NCBI RefSeq assembly: GCF_039539965.1
Contig: NZ_BAABED010000001.1
Location: forward strand, 4,216,001 to 4,280,000
DNA from: Arthrobacter methylotrophus
Lineage (GTDB): Bacteria > Actinomycetota > Actinomycetes > Actinomycetales > Micrococcaceae
Direction of reading: 5' to 3'
DNA: 64,000 nt
The position numbers and the translations under genes are program-made. The notes beneath the pieces are model-generated. The model was not told the DNA's origin and ran no database searches. It worked only from the letters and a program-made list of their open reading frames with translations. Below are positions 34,950 to 43,308 of this stretch, in pieces (position 1 is the stretch's first letter; every line of letters begins with the position of its first letter).

Positions 34950-35013
34950 CGCCACCGTCAACGGGACGGCGCGCCTCTAGACTTTTCCCAAGCCCACAAT
35001 CGAAGGAGCAACA

Positions 35014-35292
35014 ATGTCCGAACGTACCGCCACCATCGCCAGCCGCGTCGGCCTGCACGCCCGCCCGGCAGCCATCTTCGCCGAGGCCGCCGGCGAGCTT
35101 GACCTCGAGGTCACCATCGCCCGCGAAGGCGAGCCCATCGACGACGCCATGGACGCCGCCAGCATTCTCTCCCTCATGAGCCTGGGAGCTTCATTCGGCG
35201 ACGTCGTGGTGCTCCGTGCCGAGGGCGCCGGCGCCGACGAAGCACTGGACCGTCTCGTGAAGATCCTCGAGACAGACCACGACGCCGAATAA
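35014..35292 (+). CDS. ptsH: PTS phosphocarrier protein HPr
   Basis: Carries phosphate from enzyme I to EIIA. 92 residues, with the active site SRVGLHARPAA (His15) and the conserved helix region SILSLMSLGASFGDVVVL. GAAGGAG lies 7 bases before ATG 35014. It lies 64 bases after fruA, so it is probably in or tied to the fructose operon; enzyme I (ptsI) is not in the window. Confidence 0.95.
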   Translation: MSERTATIASRVGLHARPAAIFAEAAGELDLEVTIAREGEPIDDAMDAASILSLMSLGASFGDVVVLRAEGAGADEALDRLVKILETDHDAE

Positions 35293-35314
35293 CCCACCGA
35301 GCATGCCCCCTCCT

Positions 35315-35361
35315 GGCTGCGAGGGATGGACATATTCCTACTATGTCCATCCCTCGCAGCC
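35315..35361. terminator. 20-bp perfect hairpin carrying the GGACATA element
   Basis: Perfect 20-bp arms (35315-35334 and 35342-35361) with a 7-nt loop, between convergent ptsH and topoisomerase genes. The upper stem is the 21-bp core GGACATA, 7 nt, TATGTCC (35328-35348) that recurs in the arrays at 13147 and 38477. A terminator role is plausible, and it also looks like a solo copy of the repeat family. Confidence 0.75.
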
Positions 35362-35411
35362 TACGGGGAGCATGCTCCTTGCTTTTCAGGGCAAATGTTC
35401 AGGGCAAATGT

Positions 35412-36362
35412 TCAGGGCAAAGACGCCCAGTAGGCCGCGATATCCCGCTCCGTGGCCCTGAGATGAGCGAGATCGCCGGCCAGGAACCCGTCGACGAGGC
35501 GCGGATCTATGTAGGCGGCCCTCGCCACCGTTGGGGTGTTGCCAAGCAGTTCGGCAGTTTGCTTGATGGCTTCAAGGATTCGACGGCGGGCAGGCACTTC
35601 AGATTCGCCTGCCAACGCCATGCCGGCAGCCACTGTGCCTTTCCACGTCCGGAAGTCCTTGGCCGTGTAGTTGCCGCCCGTGATGTGACGAAGATATTCG
35701 TTGACCATCGTGGCGTTCAAGGAGACCCGGTTGCCACGTTCATGAAAGACCAGCAGCGGCTCCTTTGCAGCCCTGCTGGCCACGGGTTCGAGGAATCGGG
35801 CCAGCGCAGCGTCCTCGATACTTGATTCCCATGCTTGGCCGCTCTTTCCCGGGAAATCCAAGGACACCACGTCTCCGGTGACCTGCACGTGCTTGCACCT
35901 CAACGTGGTGAGGCCATACGAGCCGTTGCGGCGCGTGTAGCCATCTGATCCAACGCGCAACGCCCCGAGATCCATGAGCCGCACTGCCGCGGCCAGGGCC
36001 CTGGTCTTTTCCGAGGGTGACTCTCTCAAGTGTCGTGATGCCAAGCGGCGCGCCTTGGGCAGGACAGTGCCGAGCCGCGCAGCCCGGGTGAACTTTTCAG
36101 TGTCCTGACGGGCCCGCCACTCCGGGTGGTAGATGTATTGGCTCCGGCCGGCGTCGTCCACCCCCATTGCCTGGATATGCCCGTTCTCAAAGGGACATAT
36201 CCAGACATCCGCCCACGCCGGAGGGATCGCCAGCGCATCAAGGCGCTTGCGATCCCCACCCGCGATAAGGGATCCGTCCGGGCGGTGGTAGCTAAATCCG
36301 CGGCCCGACCTTGTCCGGGAAATGCCGGGCATCCCGGGTTTGCTGCGGCGGAGCCGTGGCAT
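35412..36362 (-). CDS. DNA topoisomerase IB (poxvirus/bacterial type)
   Basis: Relaxes supercoils through a 3'-phosphotyrosyl nick. 316 residues: N-terminal domain with GFSYHRPDG, IPPAWADVWICPFENGHIQAMGVDDAGRSQYIYHP, catalytic domain with LRVGSDGYTRRNGSYGLTTLRCKHV, KDFRTWKGTVAAG, and nucleophile Tyr284 in ARAAYIDPRLV. It lies near dps, ku and ligD, a grouping that suggests work on DNA damage or stationary-phase chromosome upkeep. Confidence 0.92.
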   Translation of the reverse strand: MPRLRRSKPGMPGISRTRSGRGFSYHRPDGSLIAGGDRKRLDALAIPPAWADVWICPFENGHIQAMGVDDAGRSQYIYHPEWRARQDTEKFTRAARLGTVLPKARRLASRHLRESPSEKTRALAAAVRLMDLGALRVGSDGYTRRNGSYGLTTLRCKHVQVTGDVVSLDFPGKSGQAWESSIEDAALARFLEPVASRAAKEPLLVFHERGNRVSLNATMVNEYLRHITGGNYTAKDFRTWKGTVAAGMALAGESEVPARRRILEAIKQTAELLGNTPTVARAAYIDPRLVDGFLAGDLAHLRATERDIAAYWASLP

Positions 36363-36408
36363 GCCCTGACACTTTGTCTAGATAGCGGGCCGCTAGGTTT
36401 CTAGGCCC

Positions 36409-36888
36409 TTAGGCTTCCTGCGGATCGGCCACGGGTTCGCTGGCGGGCATGATCTCGGCACTGATCATCCAGGCGAGTTGTTCCAAACGGGCGATGAACG
36501 CATGCAGCAGATCCGCCGTCGTGGGATCTTCCTCATCCACCTCATCGTGGACATCGCGCATAGTCTTGACCGTCCGCTCCAGTCGGTCGGTGATCAGCTT
36601 CACGGCGTCCTTGGTCTTGGTTAGTCCCGCCGGGAACTGTTCCAGCCTGGTGGAGCCAGCGATCGTGCTGCTCCGGCCATCGGGCAGGGCATGAAGCGCC
36701 CGCATCCTTTCGGCTGTTTCGTCGGCGAACTCCCGAGCTGCTGCCACGAGTTCGTCGAGTTGGAGGTGCAGGTCCCGGAAATTGGCGCCCACGATGTTCC
36801 AGTGGGCCTGTTTTCCTTGGAGCTGGAGTTCTATTAGATCCGTCAGGACAAGCTGAAGATTATCTGCAAGAGTTTGCGATGCTTTCAC
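36409..36888 (-). CDS. Dps-family DNA starvation/ferritin-like protein
   Basis: Ferritin-like shell protein that oxidises and stores iron and may coat DNA. 159 residues, with the Dps ferroxidase stretch KQAHWNIVGANFRDLHLQLDELVAAAREFADETAERM (His, Asp and Glu ligands). The GTG start at 36888 has GGAGGGG 5 nt upstream. It reads toward the topoisomerase gene; stress control is likely but no promoter consensus was identified. Confidence 0.92.
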   Translation of the reverse strand: MKASQTLADNLQLVLTDLIELQLQGKQAHWNIVGANFRDLHLQLDELVAAAREFADETAERMRALHALPDGRSSTIAGSTRLEQFPAGLTKTKDAVKLITDRLERTVKTMRDVHDEVDEEDPTTADLLHAFIARLEQLAWMISAEIMPASEPVADPQEA

Positions 36889-37222
36889 GGTTTCCCCTCC
36901 AAGACGACTGCTGACAATAGGGTCTGATGCATTTCAGGAACGAGCACAAGACCTTCCATCTACCCTACGACGATACCCAAAAAATTTGCTAAGTGTGCTT
37001 AGCACTTGATTTGATAAGCGACCTTAGTAGTACCATGGAGGAAGTCGGAGGCAGCCCGTACCGGATGAAAATTCCGGAAAACGAGGCGGCATCCGCTCCA
37101 GCAGGACCTCGCATGCGGTCCGGGGGCCTGGTGAGGAACAACGGTTCGCAAGCGAACCGACAACCGAATACATCGCATGGGATCCGGGCGCTTGCCAGCG
37201 GTCCCACTCAAGTAAGGAATGT
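36889..37222. other. Divergent stress-gene gap with a small palindrome
   Basis: About 334 bases between dps and a small membrane protein gene, no convincing gene. It holds TGCTAAG-TGTG-CTTAGCA (36987-37004), perfect 7-bp arms overlapped by an AAGTG/CACTT pair, in a locally AT-rich patch. This may be an operator or promoter-linked site for either side. Confidence 0.45.
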
Positions 37223-37399
37223 GTGACTGTGAACACTCTTCTGATCATTGCAGGCGTTGTGGCAATCGTCCTTCTGCTCGTTGGCGGCTTCTCGCAAGCC
37301 GTGAGCTGGCTCCTCTGGGTCGGCGTGGTCCTCCTCATCGTCGCGGCCATCGGCTGGCTTCTCAGCTTTATGTCCGGCCGGAGGTCGCACGGCGTCTAA
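37223..37399 (+). CDS. Small hydrophobic membrane protein, 58 aa
   Basis: Two closely spaced membrane helices (LLIIAGVVAIVLLLVGGFS and WLLWVGVVLLIVAAIGWLLSF) and a basic tail (SGRRSHGV). It resembles the short actinobacterial hydrophobic proteins of the DUF6131 type. The GTG at 37223 has AAGGA 5 nt before it; GTG 37229 is possible. It precedes the CsbD gene on the same strand, consistent with a stress-response set. Confidence 0.7.
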   Translation: MTVNTLLIIAGVVAIVLLLVGGFSQAVSWLLWVGVVLLIVAAIGWLLSFMSGRRSHGV

Positions 37400-37502
37400 G
37401 CAACGGCACTTAGCCGACGAGGACGGCTGGCCCCTCATCGGCCAGTCCCCACGCCGCTTGGCGTAATGAAGCAATCCATTACCAGCAAAAAGGAGTACGT
37501 CC

Positions 37503-37679
37503 ATGGGTGCAGATGACAAGATCCAGAACGCCGGAGAAAAGCTTGCGGGCAAATCCAAGGAAACGGCTGGAAAGCTGACGGATGACCGGAAGCTGGAAGC
37601 CGAAGGCAAGATGGATCAGACCAAGGCCGACCTGAAAGCGGCCGGGGAAAAAGTAAAGGACGCCTTCAAGAAGGACTAA
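37503..37679 (+). CDS. CsbD-family stress protein
   Basis: 58 residues, all amphipathic helix with Lys, Asp and Ala: DKIQNAGEKLAGKSKETAGKLTDDRKLEAEGKMDQTKADLKAAGEKVKDAFKKD, the CsbD pattern. AAGGAG lies 8 nt before ATG 37503. Members are general stress proteins, in Bacillus under sigma B; their molecular role is unknown. Confidence 0.92.
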   Translation: MGADDKIQNAGEKLAGKSKETAGKLTDDRKLEAEGKMDQTKADLKAAGEKVKDAFKKD

Positions 37680-37687
37680 ATCCGCTC

Positions 37688-37724
37688 GAAGTGCGGCTCC
37701 CGCCCTGCGCGGGGGCCGCACTTC
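37688..37724 (+). terminator. Hairpin terminator after the CsbD gene
   Basis: GAAGTGCGGC (37688-37697) and GCCGCACTTC (37715-37724) pair perfectly around a GC-rich loop that itself can fold, 8 bases after the CsbD stop. A strong GC stem, without a long T-tract. Confidence 0.7.
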
Positions 37725-37745
37725 TCGGTTCAAGGAGTGATGTCA

Positions 37746-38174
37746 ATGCCGACTATCTCTGACCCGGTTGTTCCCAGCGGCGCACCGCGCCCAGGAGCGG
37801 AACGAATCTGGTGCGGCAAATGCGGTACCAACGAGCACGTGATTCTAGATTCAATTGAGCCCCTGGAACCGCCGTCCGCAGAGCTCGTGGATATCGCTTA
37901 CACGTGCGTTGAATGCGATACGTTTTATGCCCATGCCTCGACTTTCAGGGACGTGGCGGAGATCCTGAACCAACGCGGCACGGTATCAGGGGTGCTTCAA
38001 TTCGGCGGTGAATACATCCATTGCGGGGAACCCATGAAGATCGCGGGAACCGGATTCCACAGCGTGTATGCACCAATGTCCACCGAAGACCCCGCGGTGG
38101 ATCTTCTCGACGTGTACCTGGCGACGAAGGTGTTGCGGTGCCGCTGCGGGTTCCGGATGGAACTTCCGTCATAG
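37746..38174 (+). CDS. Cys-rich putative zinc-binding protein, paralogue B
   Basis: Function unknown. Shares with the product of 30026-30457 the ordered blocks [41 protein letters not shown] and [13 protein letters not shown]; the seven aligned cysteines and the DSI/ESI segment after the first pair are kept. AAGGAG 8 nt upstream selects ATG 37746 over GTG 37737 and ATG 37740. It is followed after 26 bases by the Rho-N-type gene. Setting among CsbD, Dps and repair genes hints at a stress role (inference). Confidence 0.75.
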   Translation: MPTISDPVVPSGAPRPGAERIWCGKCGTNEHVILDSIEPLEPPSAELVDIAYTCVECDTFYAHASTFRDVAEILNQRGTVSGVLQFGGEYIHCGEPMKIAGTGFHSVYAPMSTEDPAVDLLDVYLATKVLRCRCGFRMELPS

Positions 38175-38200
38175 CCGGGACTGGACCGCAGGAGGAACTC

Positions 38201-38467
38201 ATGCCAAACAAGAAGAACCCCAGCCTCAAAGATCCGGAACTTTACGAAACTCTCCGGGAGGACGGCGCCTCGAAGGAAAAGGCCGCCAGGATCTCCAATG
38301 CGGCTGCGAAAGAGGGCCGCAAGGAAATCGGCCGCCGCGGGGGCACCTCGGGAGACTACGAGGACTGGACCGTGGCCCAACTGAAGTCCCGCGCCAAGGA
38401 GCTGGGCCTCACAGGCTACTCAAGCAAGAAGAAGGCCGAGCTGATCTCGGCGTTGAGGAACCACTGA
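38201..38467 (+). CDS. Small protein with Rho-N/SAP-like C-terminal domain
   Basis: 88 residues. N-terminal half is a basic helical segment ([40 protein letters not shown]); the C-terminal half, [37 protein letters not shown], is a Rho N-terminal/SAP-type helix-extended-loop-helix that binds nucleic acids. GGAGGA precedes ATG 38201. Homologues are common in actinobacteria; SAP domains also occur in some Ku proteins, and Ku is the next gene, convergent. Confidence 0.87.
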   Translation: MPNKKNPSLKDPELYETLREDGASKEKAARISNAAAKEGRKEIGRRGGTSGDYEDWTVAQLKSRAKELGLTGYSSKKKAELISALRNH

Positions 38468-38476
38468 ACCACCACT

Positions 38477-38692
38477 GGACATGCCCTCCGCTCAGGCCAA
38501 GGAACGGACATATTCCCTTCATGTCCACTCCTGCCTTCGCACGAGGGACATGTCCAGTCTTCGCGCGGGGACAACGAGGGACATGTCCAGTGGTGTCGCG
38601 CAGGGGGACCGGGGGACATGTCCAGTGTTCGTGCCAAGGAACGGACATATTCCCATCATGTCCACTCCTGCCTCCTCACGCGGGGCATGTCC
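38477..38692. repeat. Array B of seven GGACATG-type palindromic motifs
   Basis: Seven motifs between convergent Rho-N and ku genes: GGACATGCCC at 38477; 21-bp long forms at 38506-38526 and 38643-38663 (GGACATA, 7 nt, ending CATGTCC); GGGACATGTCC at 38545, 38578 and 38613; GGGGCATGTCC at 38682. A direct repeat of about 72 bases (near 38499-38571 and 38636-38708) shows part of the array was duplicated. Sister of the array at 13147-13351. Confidence 0.87.
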
Positions 38693-38722
38693 AGTCTTCG
38701 CGGGGCGCACGACGGCGGCGCG

Positions 38723-39625
38723 TCAGGCTTTCTTGACCCTCGCCCTGGGCTTGCTGGCCGCCTTGGCGCTAGCGGCGTCGTCGGACTCCTCAGCGGCCGA
38801 ACCAGCGGCCGAACCAACGGACGAACCAGTAGACGCCTTGCCGCGCTTCTTGTCGAGGCTGCGTTTGAGCGCTTCCATGAGGTCGATGACTTCTCCACCT
38901 TCGCCTTCGCTCGCAGAAACGCCGAACGTCTCCTCGGTGTCGATGGAGTCGCCCTTTTCGAGTTTGGCGGCGATGAGTTGGCGCAATTGAACCTGGTAGT
39001 TGTCGGTGTATTGCTCGGGCTCGAAGTCACGCGCCATGGAGTCCACGAGGGCCGAGGACATCTCCAGCTCCTTGTCCGAGATTTTGACGTCGGTGTCCAG
39101 CGAGGGGAAGTTGGCCTCGCGGACCTCGTCGTCCCAGAGCAGGGATTGCAGCATCAGCACGTCACCACGTACCCGCAGCGCGCCCAACCTGGTCTTCTGC
39201 CGGAGGGCGTACTGCACAATGGCGACGCGCTCGGTGTCCTGCAGGGTGCGCAGAAGCAGCATGTAGGCCTTGGGAGACTTGGAGTCCGGTTCGAGGTAGT
39301 AGGGACGCTCGTACATGATGGGGTCCAACTGCTCCGCAGGGACGAACTCCACCACTTCGATCTCGCGGCTGTTCTCCGCGGGCAGCGACTTCAAATCGGC
39401 CGCGGACAGCACCACGGTGCGGCCTTCCTCTTCGTAGGCCTTGTCGATATCCTCATAATCCACAACAGAGGCACAGATTTCGCACTTCCGTTGGTAGCGG
39501 ATGCGGCCTCCGTCCTTGTTGTGGACTTGGTGGAGACTGACGTCGTGGTCCTCGGTGGCACTGTAGAGCTTGACGGGTACGTTGACCAGCCCAAACGCGA
39601 TAGAACCCTTCCATATGGCCCTCAT
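38723..39625 (-). CDS. ku: Non-homologous end joining protein Ku
   Basis: Binds DNA double-strand ends and recruits LigD. 300 residues, with the bacterial Ku core beginning MRAIWKGSIAFGLVNVPVKLYSATEDHDVSLHQVHNKDGGRIRYQRKCEICASVVDYEDIDKAYE. It continues through LLRTLQDTERVAIVQYALRQKTRLGALRV and ends in a Lys/Ala/Arg-rich tail (ASAKAASKPRARVKKA), probably DNA-binding. Divergent from ligD with 38 bases between starts, so shared regulation is expected. Confidence 0.96.
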   Translation of the reverse strand: MRAIWKGSIAFGLVNVPVKLYSATEDHDVSLHQVHNKDGGRIRYQRKCEICASVVDYEDIDKAYEEEGRTVVLSAADLKSLPAENSREIEVVEFVPAEQLDPIMYERPYYLEPDSKSPKAYMLLLRTLQDTERVAIVQYALRQKTRLGALRVRGDVLMLQSLLWDDEVREANFPSLDTDVKISDKELEMSSALVDSMARDFEPEQYTDNYQVQLRQLIAAKLEKGDSIDTEETFGVSASEGEGGEVIDLMEALKRSLDKKRGKASTGSSVGSAAGSAAEESDDAASAKAASKPRARVKKA

Positions 39626-39663
39626 GCACTAAGTGAACATCACAAGAAGGCGGAGGTGAAGAG

Positions 39664-42261
39664 GTGGCAACCAGTCAAAAGGAACGCGTCAATGTTGAAG
39701 GTCATGAACTGACGCTCACCAATCTAGGCAAAATCATGTACCCGGAGACTGGCACCACCAAGGCAGAAGTGCTCGAATACTATGCCGCGGTGGCCCCGTT
39801 CCTCATCCCCGCCGCAGCCAACCGACCGGCCACCCGCAAACGCTGGGTGCACGGGGTGGGGACCACGGAGGAGCCCGGGAAGATGTTCTTCCAAAAGAAC
39901 CTGGACGACTCCACGCCGTCGTGGGTTCCCCGGGTGACCATTCAGCACAGGGACCACAGCAACGTTTACCCCCTAGTCAACAACTTGGCCACCCTGACGT
40001 GGCTAGCCCAGATCGCCGCCTTGGAAATTCACGTGCCGCAATGGCAAGTGGACGCCGACGGAACCATGCTGCCACCGGACCGCCTCGTCCTGGACCTTGA
40101 TCCGGGTCCCGGAACCGGTCTTCCGGAATGCGTCGAAGTCGCCAAGCTGGCGCGCAGCATCCTGCAGGACATAGGCCTTGATCCCGTCCCTGTGACGAGC
40201 GGCAGCAAAGGGATCCATCTCTACGCGGGGCTGGATGGCACCCGCAAATGGGAGCAGGTCTCCGCGTTCGCGCACGAATTGGCACGCTCGCTCGAGGCTG
40301 ACCATCCGGACCTCGTGGTCAGCGACATGAAGAAGACCCTGCGCAACGGCAAGGTCTTGGTGGACTGGAGCCAGAACAGCGGGAACAAGACCACCATCGT
40401 CCCCTATTCCCTTCGCGGACGCGCCCACCCGATGGTCGCCGCACCGAGAACCTGGCGGGAACTCGCTTCCCCCAAGCTTGAGCACCTGGACTTCACTGCC
40501 GTCATGAAGCGCGTCAAAGAGGGGAAAGACCCCTTCGCCGCAGTGACTGCCGCGCGATCGGGGCATGCGCCCGCAGGCAACGATTCCAGGCGCTCTGCCA
40601 CGTCCGGAAACAAGAACGACGACGGCGACTCACCCGGCTCTGCCCGCGCCAGCACCGCCGTCGGGGGCACCGCCGTCGCGGCCACCGCCGTCGTGCGCAC
40701 CGCCGTCGTGAACCCGCGGCTGGCCAGCTACGTGGACAAGCGGGACCCCCAGAAGACGCCCGAGCCGTTTCCCGCCGTCGAACACCGTGAATCGCGTCCG
40801 GTCCAGGCTGACGCAGAGCCCCACCCTCCGGGCGGGATCTTCGTGATCCAGGAGCATCACGCCCGCCGTTTCCACCTGGATTTCCGCTTGGAGCACAATG
40901 GCGTCCTGGCGTCCTGGGCCTTGCCGCGGGGCGTTCCGGACACTCCGGCCAAAAACCACCTGGCCGTACGGACCGAAGACCACCCGATGGAGTATGCGCA
41001 GTTCGCGGGCATCATTCCCAAGGGCGAATACGGCGCCGGAACGGTCAGCATTTGGGACAGCGGCGAGTTTGAGTGCGAAAAATGGCGCGACGGCAAGGAA
41101 GTCATCGCCACCCTCACCGGCAAGCCCGGCGGCGGATTGCACGGCACCCGTCGATTCGCACTCATCCACACGGGAGAGTCGCCATCGCAGTGGCTGATCC
41201 ATCTGATGAAGGACAATCCGGGCCATCGAACGGTCCTGTTGCCTGAGAGCGCGCCACAGTCGAACGGGACCCCCAGCTACGCGCCCATTCTCGCGACGTC
41301 CGGGACCGCAGCCGACGTCTCCGAAGGCGATTGGCTGTTTGAGCTCAAGTGGGACGGATTCCGGACCATCGTTTCAGGTTCGGGCGGCAAAATCAGGCTA
41401 ACGAGCCGCTCCGGAATCGACATGACACCCACGTATCCCGAACTGTCGGATCCGCGTTTCTGGCCGGACCACGACTTCGTGGCAGACGGTGAAATCGTGG
41501 CACTTGGCAAGAACGGCCGGCCCAGCTTCGAGTTGCTCCAGAAGCGGATGAACCTCTTCAAGCCGGGTGACGTCGAGCGCGCCCGGGCCGGGGTCCCCGT
41601 GCAGTTGATGCTTTTCGATCTCCTGTACGACGCCGGATCTCGCGGCAGTGCCGCAAAAGGGGACAGTGCCGACCTCACCTCCCTGCCGCTCGGCGAGCGC
41701 CGTGACAGGCTGGCGGCGTTCCAAGCCAGGCTGCCTGCTGAGGGTTCCCCCATCCATATATCCGAGGTCCTGAAGCATGACCTCGACGACATCCTGGCCA
41801 GCGCCGCCGAGCTTGGCTTGGAGGGGGTCATGGCCAAGCGTGCGGATAGCCGGTACCAGCCGGGGCGGCGTAGCAGGTCCTGGATCAAGCTGAAGCTGGA
41901 GCGCATGCAGGAAGTGGTGGTGGGTGGCTGGCGCCCGGGCGCCGGGGCAAGGCTCGGTACCATCGGGGCGCTGCTTGTGGGGATTCCCGACGGCGACAAG
42001 TTGCGCTATGCGGGGCGGGTAGGCACCGGGTTCAAGGACTGGCAGTTGCGCGAGATCCTGGAGCGCCTGCAGGGGCTCGATCGCCCGGAGTCCCCCTTCC
42101 ACGACATCCCGGCCGAAGACGCGGCCACCGCACATTGGGTTTCGCCGGAGCTCGTGGGAGAAGTGACCTTCGGCGACTGGACAGGCAGCGAGAGAATGCG
42201 CCATCCGGTCTGGCGCGGGTGGCGTCCGGACAAGTCCCCCGACGACGTCGAGCGCGGCTAG
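39664..42261 (+). CDS. ligD: Multifunctional NHEJ ligase LigD (polymerase-phosphoesterase-ligase)
   Basis: End-processing and sealing enzyme of bacterial NHEJ, 865 residues in mycobacterial order. Polymerase domain, about 1-290, with catalytic DLD at 144-146 and SGSKGIHLYAGL. A linker of about 300-355 contains TAV repeats from a 15-bp tandem repeat (40653-40708). Phosphoesterase, about 390-525, with FVIQEHHARRFHLDFRLEHNG. ATP-dependent ligase from about 550, nucleophile Lys562 in FELKWDGFR, then DGEIVAL, EGVMAKR and SWIKLK motifs. GTG 39664 has GGAGG 7 nt upstream. Confidence 0.95.
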   Translation: MATSQKERVNVEGHELTLTNLGKIMYPETGTTKAEVLEYYAAVAPFLIPAAANRPATRKRWVHGVGTTEEPGKMFFQKNLDDSTPSWVPRVTIQHRDHSNVYPLVNNLATLTWLAQIAALEIHVPQWQVDADGTMLPPDRLVLDLDPGPGTGLPECVEVAKLARSILQDIGLDPVPVTSGSKGIHLYAGLDGTRKWEQVSAFAHELARSLEADHPDLVVSDMKKTLRNGKVLVDWSQNSGNKTTIVPYSLRGRAHPMVAAPRTWRELASPKLEHLDFTAVMKRVKEGKDPFAAVTAARSGHAPAGNDSRRSATSGNKNDDGDSPGSARASTAVGGTAVAATAVVRTAVVNPRLASYVDKRDPQKTPEPFPAVEHRESRPVQADAEPHPPGGIFVIQEHHARRFHLDFRLEHNGVLASWALPRGVPDTPAKNHLAVRTEDHPMEYAQFAGIIPKGEYGAGTVSIWDSGEFECEKWRDGKEVIATLTGKPGGGLHGTRRFALIHTGESPSQWLIHLMKDNPGHRTVLLPESAPQSNGTPSYAPILATSGTAADVSEGDWLFELKWDGFRTIVSGSGGKIRLTSRSGIDMTPTYPELSDPRFWPDHDFVADGEIVALGKNGRPSFELLQKRMNLFKPGDVERARAGVPVQLMLFDLLYDAGSRGSAAKGDSADLTSLPLGERRDRLAAFQARLPAEGSPIHISEVLKHDLDDILASAAELGLEGVMAKRADSRYQPGRRSRSWIKLKLERMQEVVVGGWRPGAGARLGTIGALLVGIPDGDKLRYAGRVGTGFKDWQLREILERLQGLDRPESPFHDIPAEDAATAHWVSPELVGEVTFGDWTGSERMRHPVWRGWRPDKSPDDVERG

Positions 42262-42280
42262 CCCAGCGCGCGCAACCCGT

Positions 42281-42346
42281 CCCAACTGACTCGCACTTAA
42301 CGTCGTTTAGAGGGCTCATAACGACGTTAAGTGCGAGTCAGTTGGG
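42281..42346. repeat. 66-bp inverted repeat, copy 2 (perfect)
   Basis: Perfect 27-bp arms (42281-42307 and 42320-42346) with a 12-nt loop, 19 bases after the ligD stop and before a convergent small gene. CCCAACT and AGTTGGG ends as in the copies at 10720 and 54792. Confidence 0.92.
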
Positions 42347-42369
42347 CTGGCGCGGGGGGTGAGTAACCT

Positions 42370-42630
42370 CTAAGAAGAGTGCGGCAGCTGAGGACGGCTG
42401 GTGCGGTGGACCGCGATGACCGCCGCCTGCTGGCCCACGCGGCCGTGGTTGGCGCCGCGATCCTTGGGGTGCTTGGCCTTGGCGCTAGCATCTGGCCAGA
42501 CCGGTCCTTGGGTCGAGCCCAGGGTCATGGACACTGTTGCCGGAGCCGGCGAGGGCGCCGTGTCCATGGATTCGACCAGATGGCTGGCAACCTCGGAGTT
42601 GATTTGTTGCTCAACATGCTTCGCAGTCAT
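42370..42630 (-). CDS. Hypothetical protein, 86 aa
   Basis: Not recognised. ATG 42630 is preceded by AAAGGAAG, which favours this strand over the overlapping plus-strand frame. The N-terminus is short and helical (TAKHVEQQINSEVASHLVESMDT), then an Ala/Pro/Ser/Thr stretch and a basic His-rich end, so the protein is likely largely disordered. It lies 71 bases downstream of the next small gene on the same strand. Confidence 0.5.
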   Translation of the reverse strand: MTAKHVEQQINSEVASHLVESMDTAPSPAPATVSMTLGSTQGPVWPDASAKAKHPKDRGANHGRVGQQAAVIAVHRTSRPQLPHSS

Positions 42631-42701
42631 TGTTCTTCCTTTCTGCAGTGAAACGAAGGGATTTTCATACTAGGTGGGAGCGATCCGCTTGGCTCCAGGA
42701 T

Positions 42702-42929
42702 CTACCAGCGGACCTTCTTCTCGGACTTGGCCAGCTTGCCACTGGCCTGCGTGGGCTTGTGTCCTTTACCGGTGCTCTGCCAACTGTTCGCTGCACCACC
42801 ACGGGACTTGCTGGCCAGCATTTCCTTTTGGGCGTCAGTCAGTTTCGATTTGATACCGGCAGCCGGGGCGTCGGTTTCCTGCGTGGCAGGTTCCGGCTCG
42901 ACGTTGGTTTCGGGTGTGTTCGCTGTCAT
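42702..42929 (-). CDS. Hypothetical small basic protein, 75 aa
   Basis: Not assigned to a family. AAGGAG lies about 9 nt upstream of ATG 42929. The first half is acidic (PETNVEPEPATQETDAP), the second basic (LTDAQKEMLASKSRGGAANSWQSTGKGHKPTQASGKLAKSEKKVRW). This split-charge, low-complexity pattern could bind nucleic acid, but that is only suggested by composition. Confidence 0.65.
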   Translation of the reverse strand: MTANTPETNVEPEPATQETDAPAAGIKSKLTDAQKEMLASKSRGGAANSWQSTGKGHKPTQASGKLAKSEKKVRW

Positions 42930-43308
42930 ACAGTGCGCTCCTTAAGCTCTTTTCTGCCGGAGGAGGTTTCTGGACTGCGACGTCCGCTGCGAGACCCTGG
43001 GTCCAAATAGCAGCAGCAACAGGAACGGCGCGGAGGCGAAGCCTCAACAGGCATGGATTTTTGTCGTATCAAACTCAGCGGCACCGGTAAGAGTCTGCAG
43101 TGCCGTTCCCGGCATGTGCGACGAACCAGGACCCGCTGGTCTATTCAAAAATCAGTGTTCCCATGCACCCACCCTAGACACTCCGGGCCATGTTTGTGAA
43201 CCCCGCGCGTTTTCTCATGCCCACGCCGTCAGGGACGGCTCCAACACGTCACCGACAACGCTGCGTGGGATGGCGCCGGCGACAGCCGATTCAAGACCGG
43301 CGTGTGTG
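42930..43308. other. Intergenic region, nothing distinct seen
   Basis: About 380 bases between the 75-residue protein gene start and the 3' end of the MarR gene. No frame here has a ribosome site or recognisable product, and no long palindrome or repeat was found. Confidence 0.4.
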
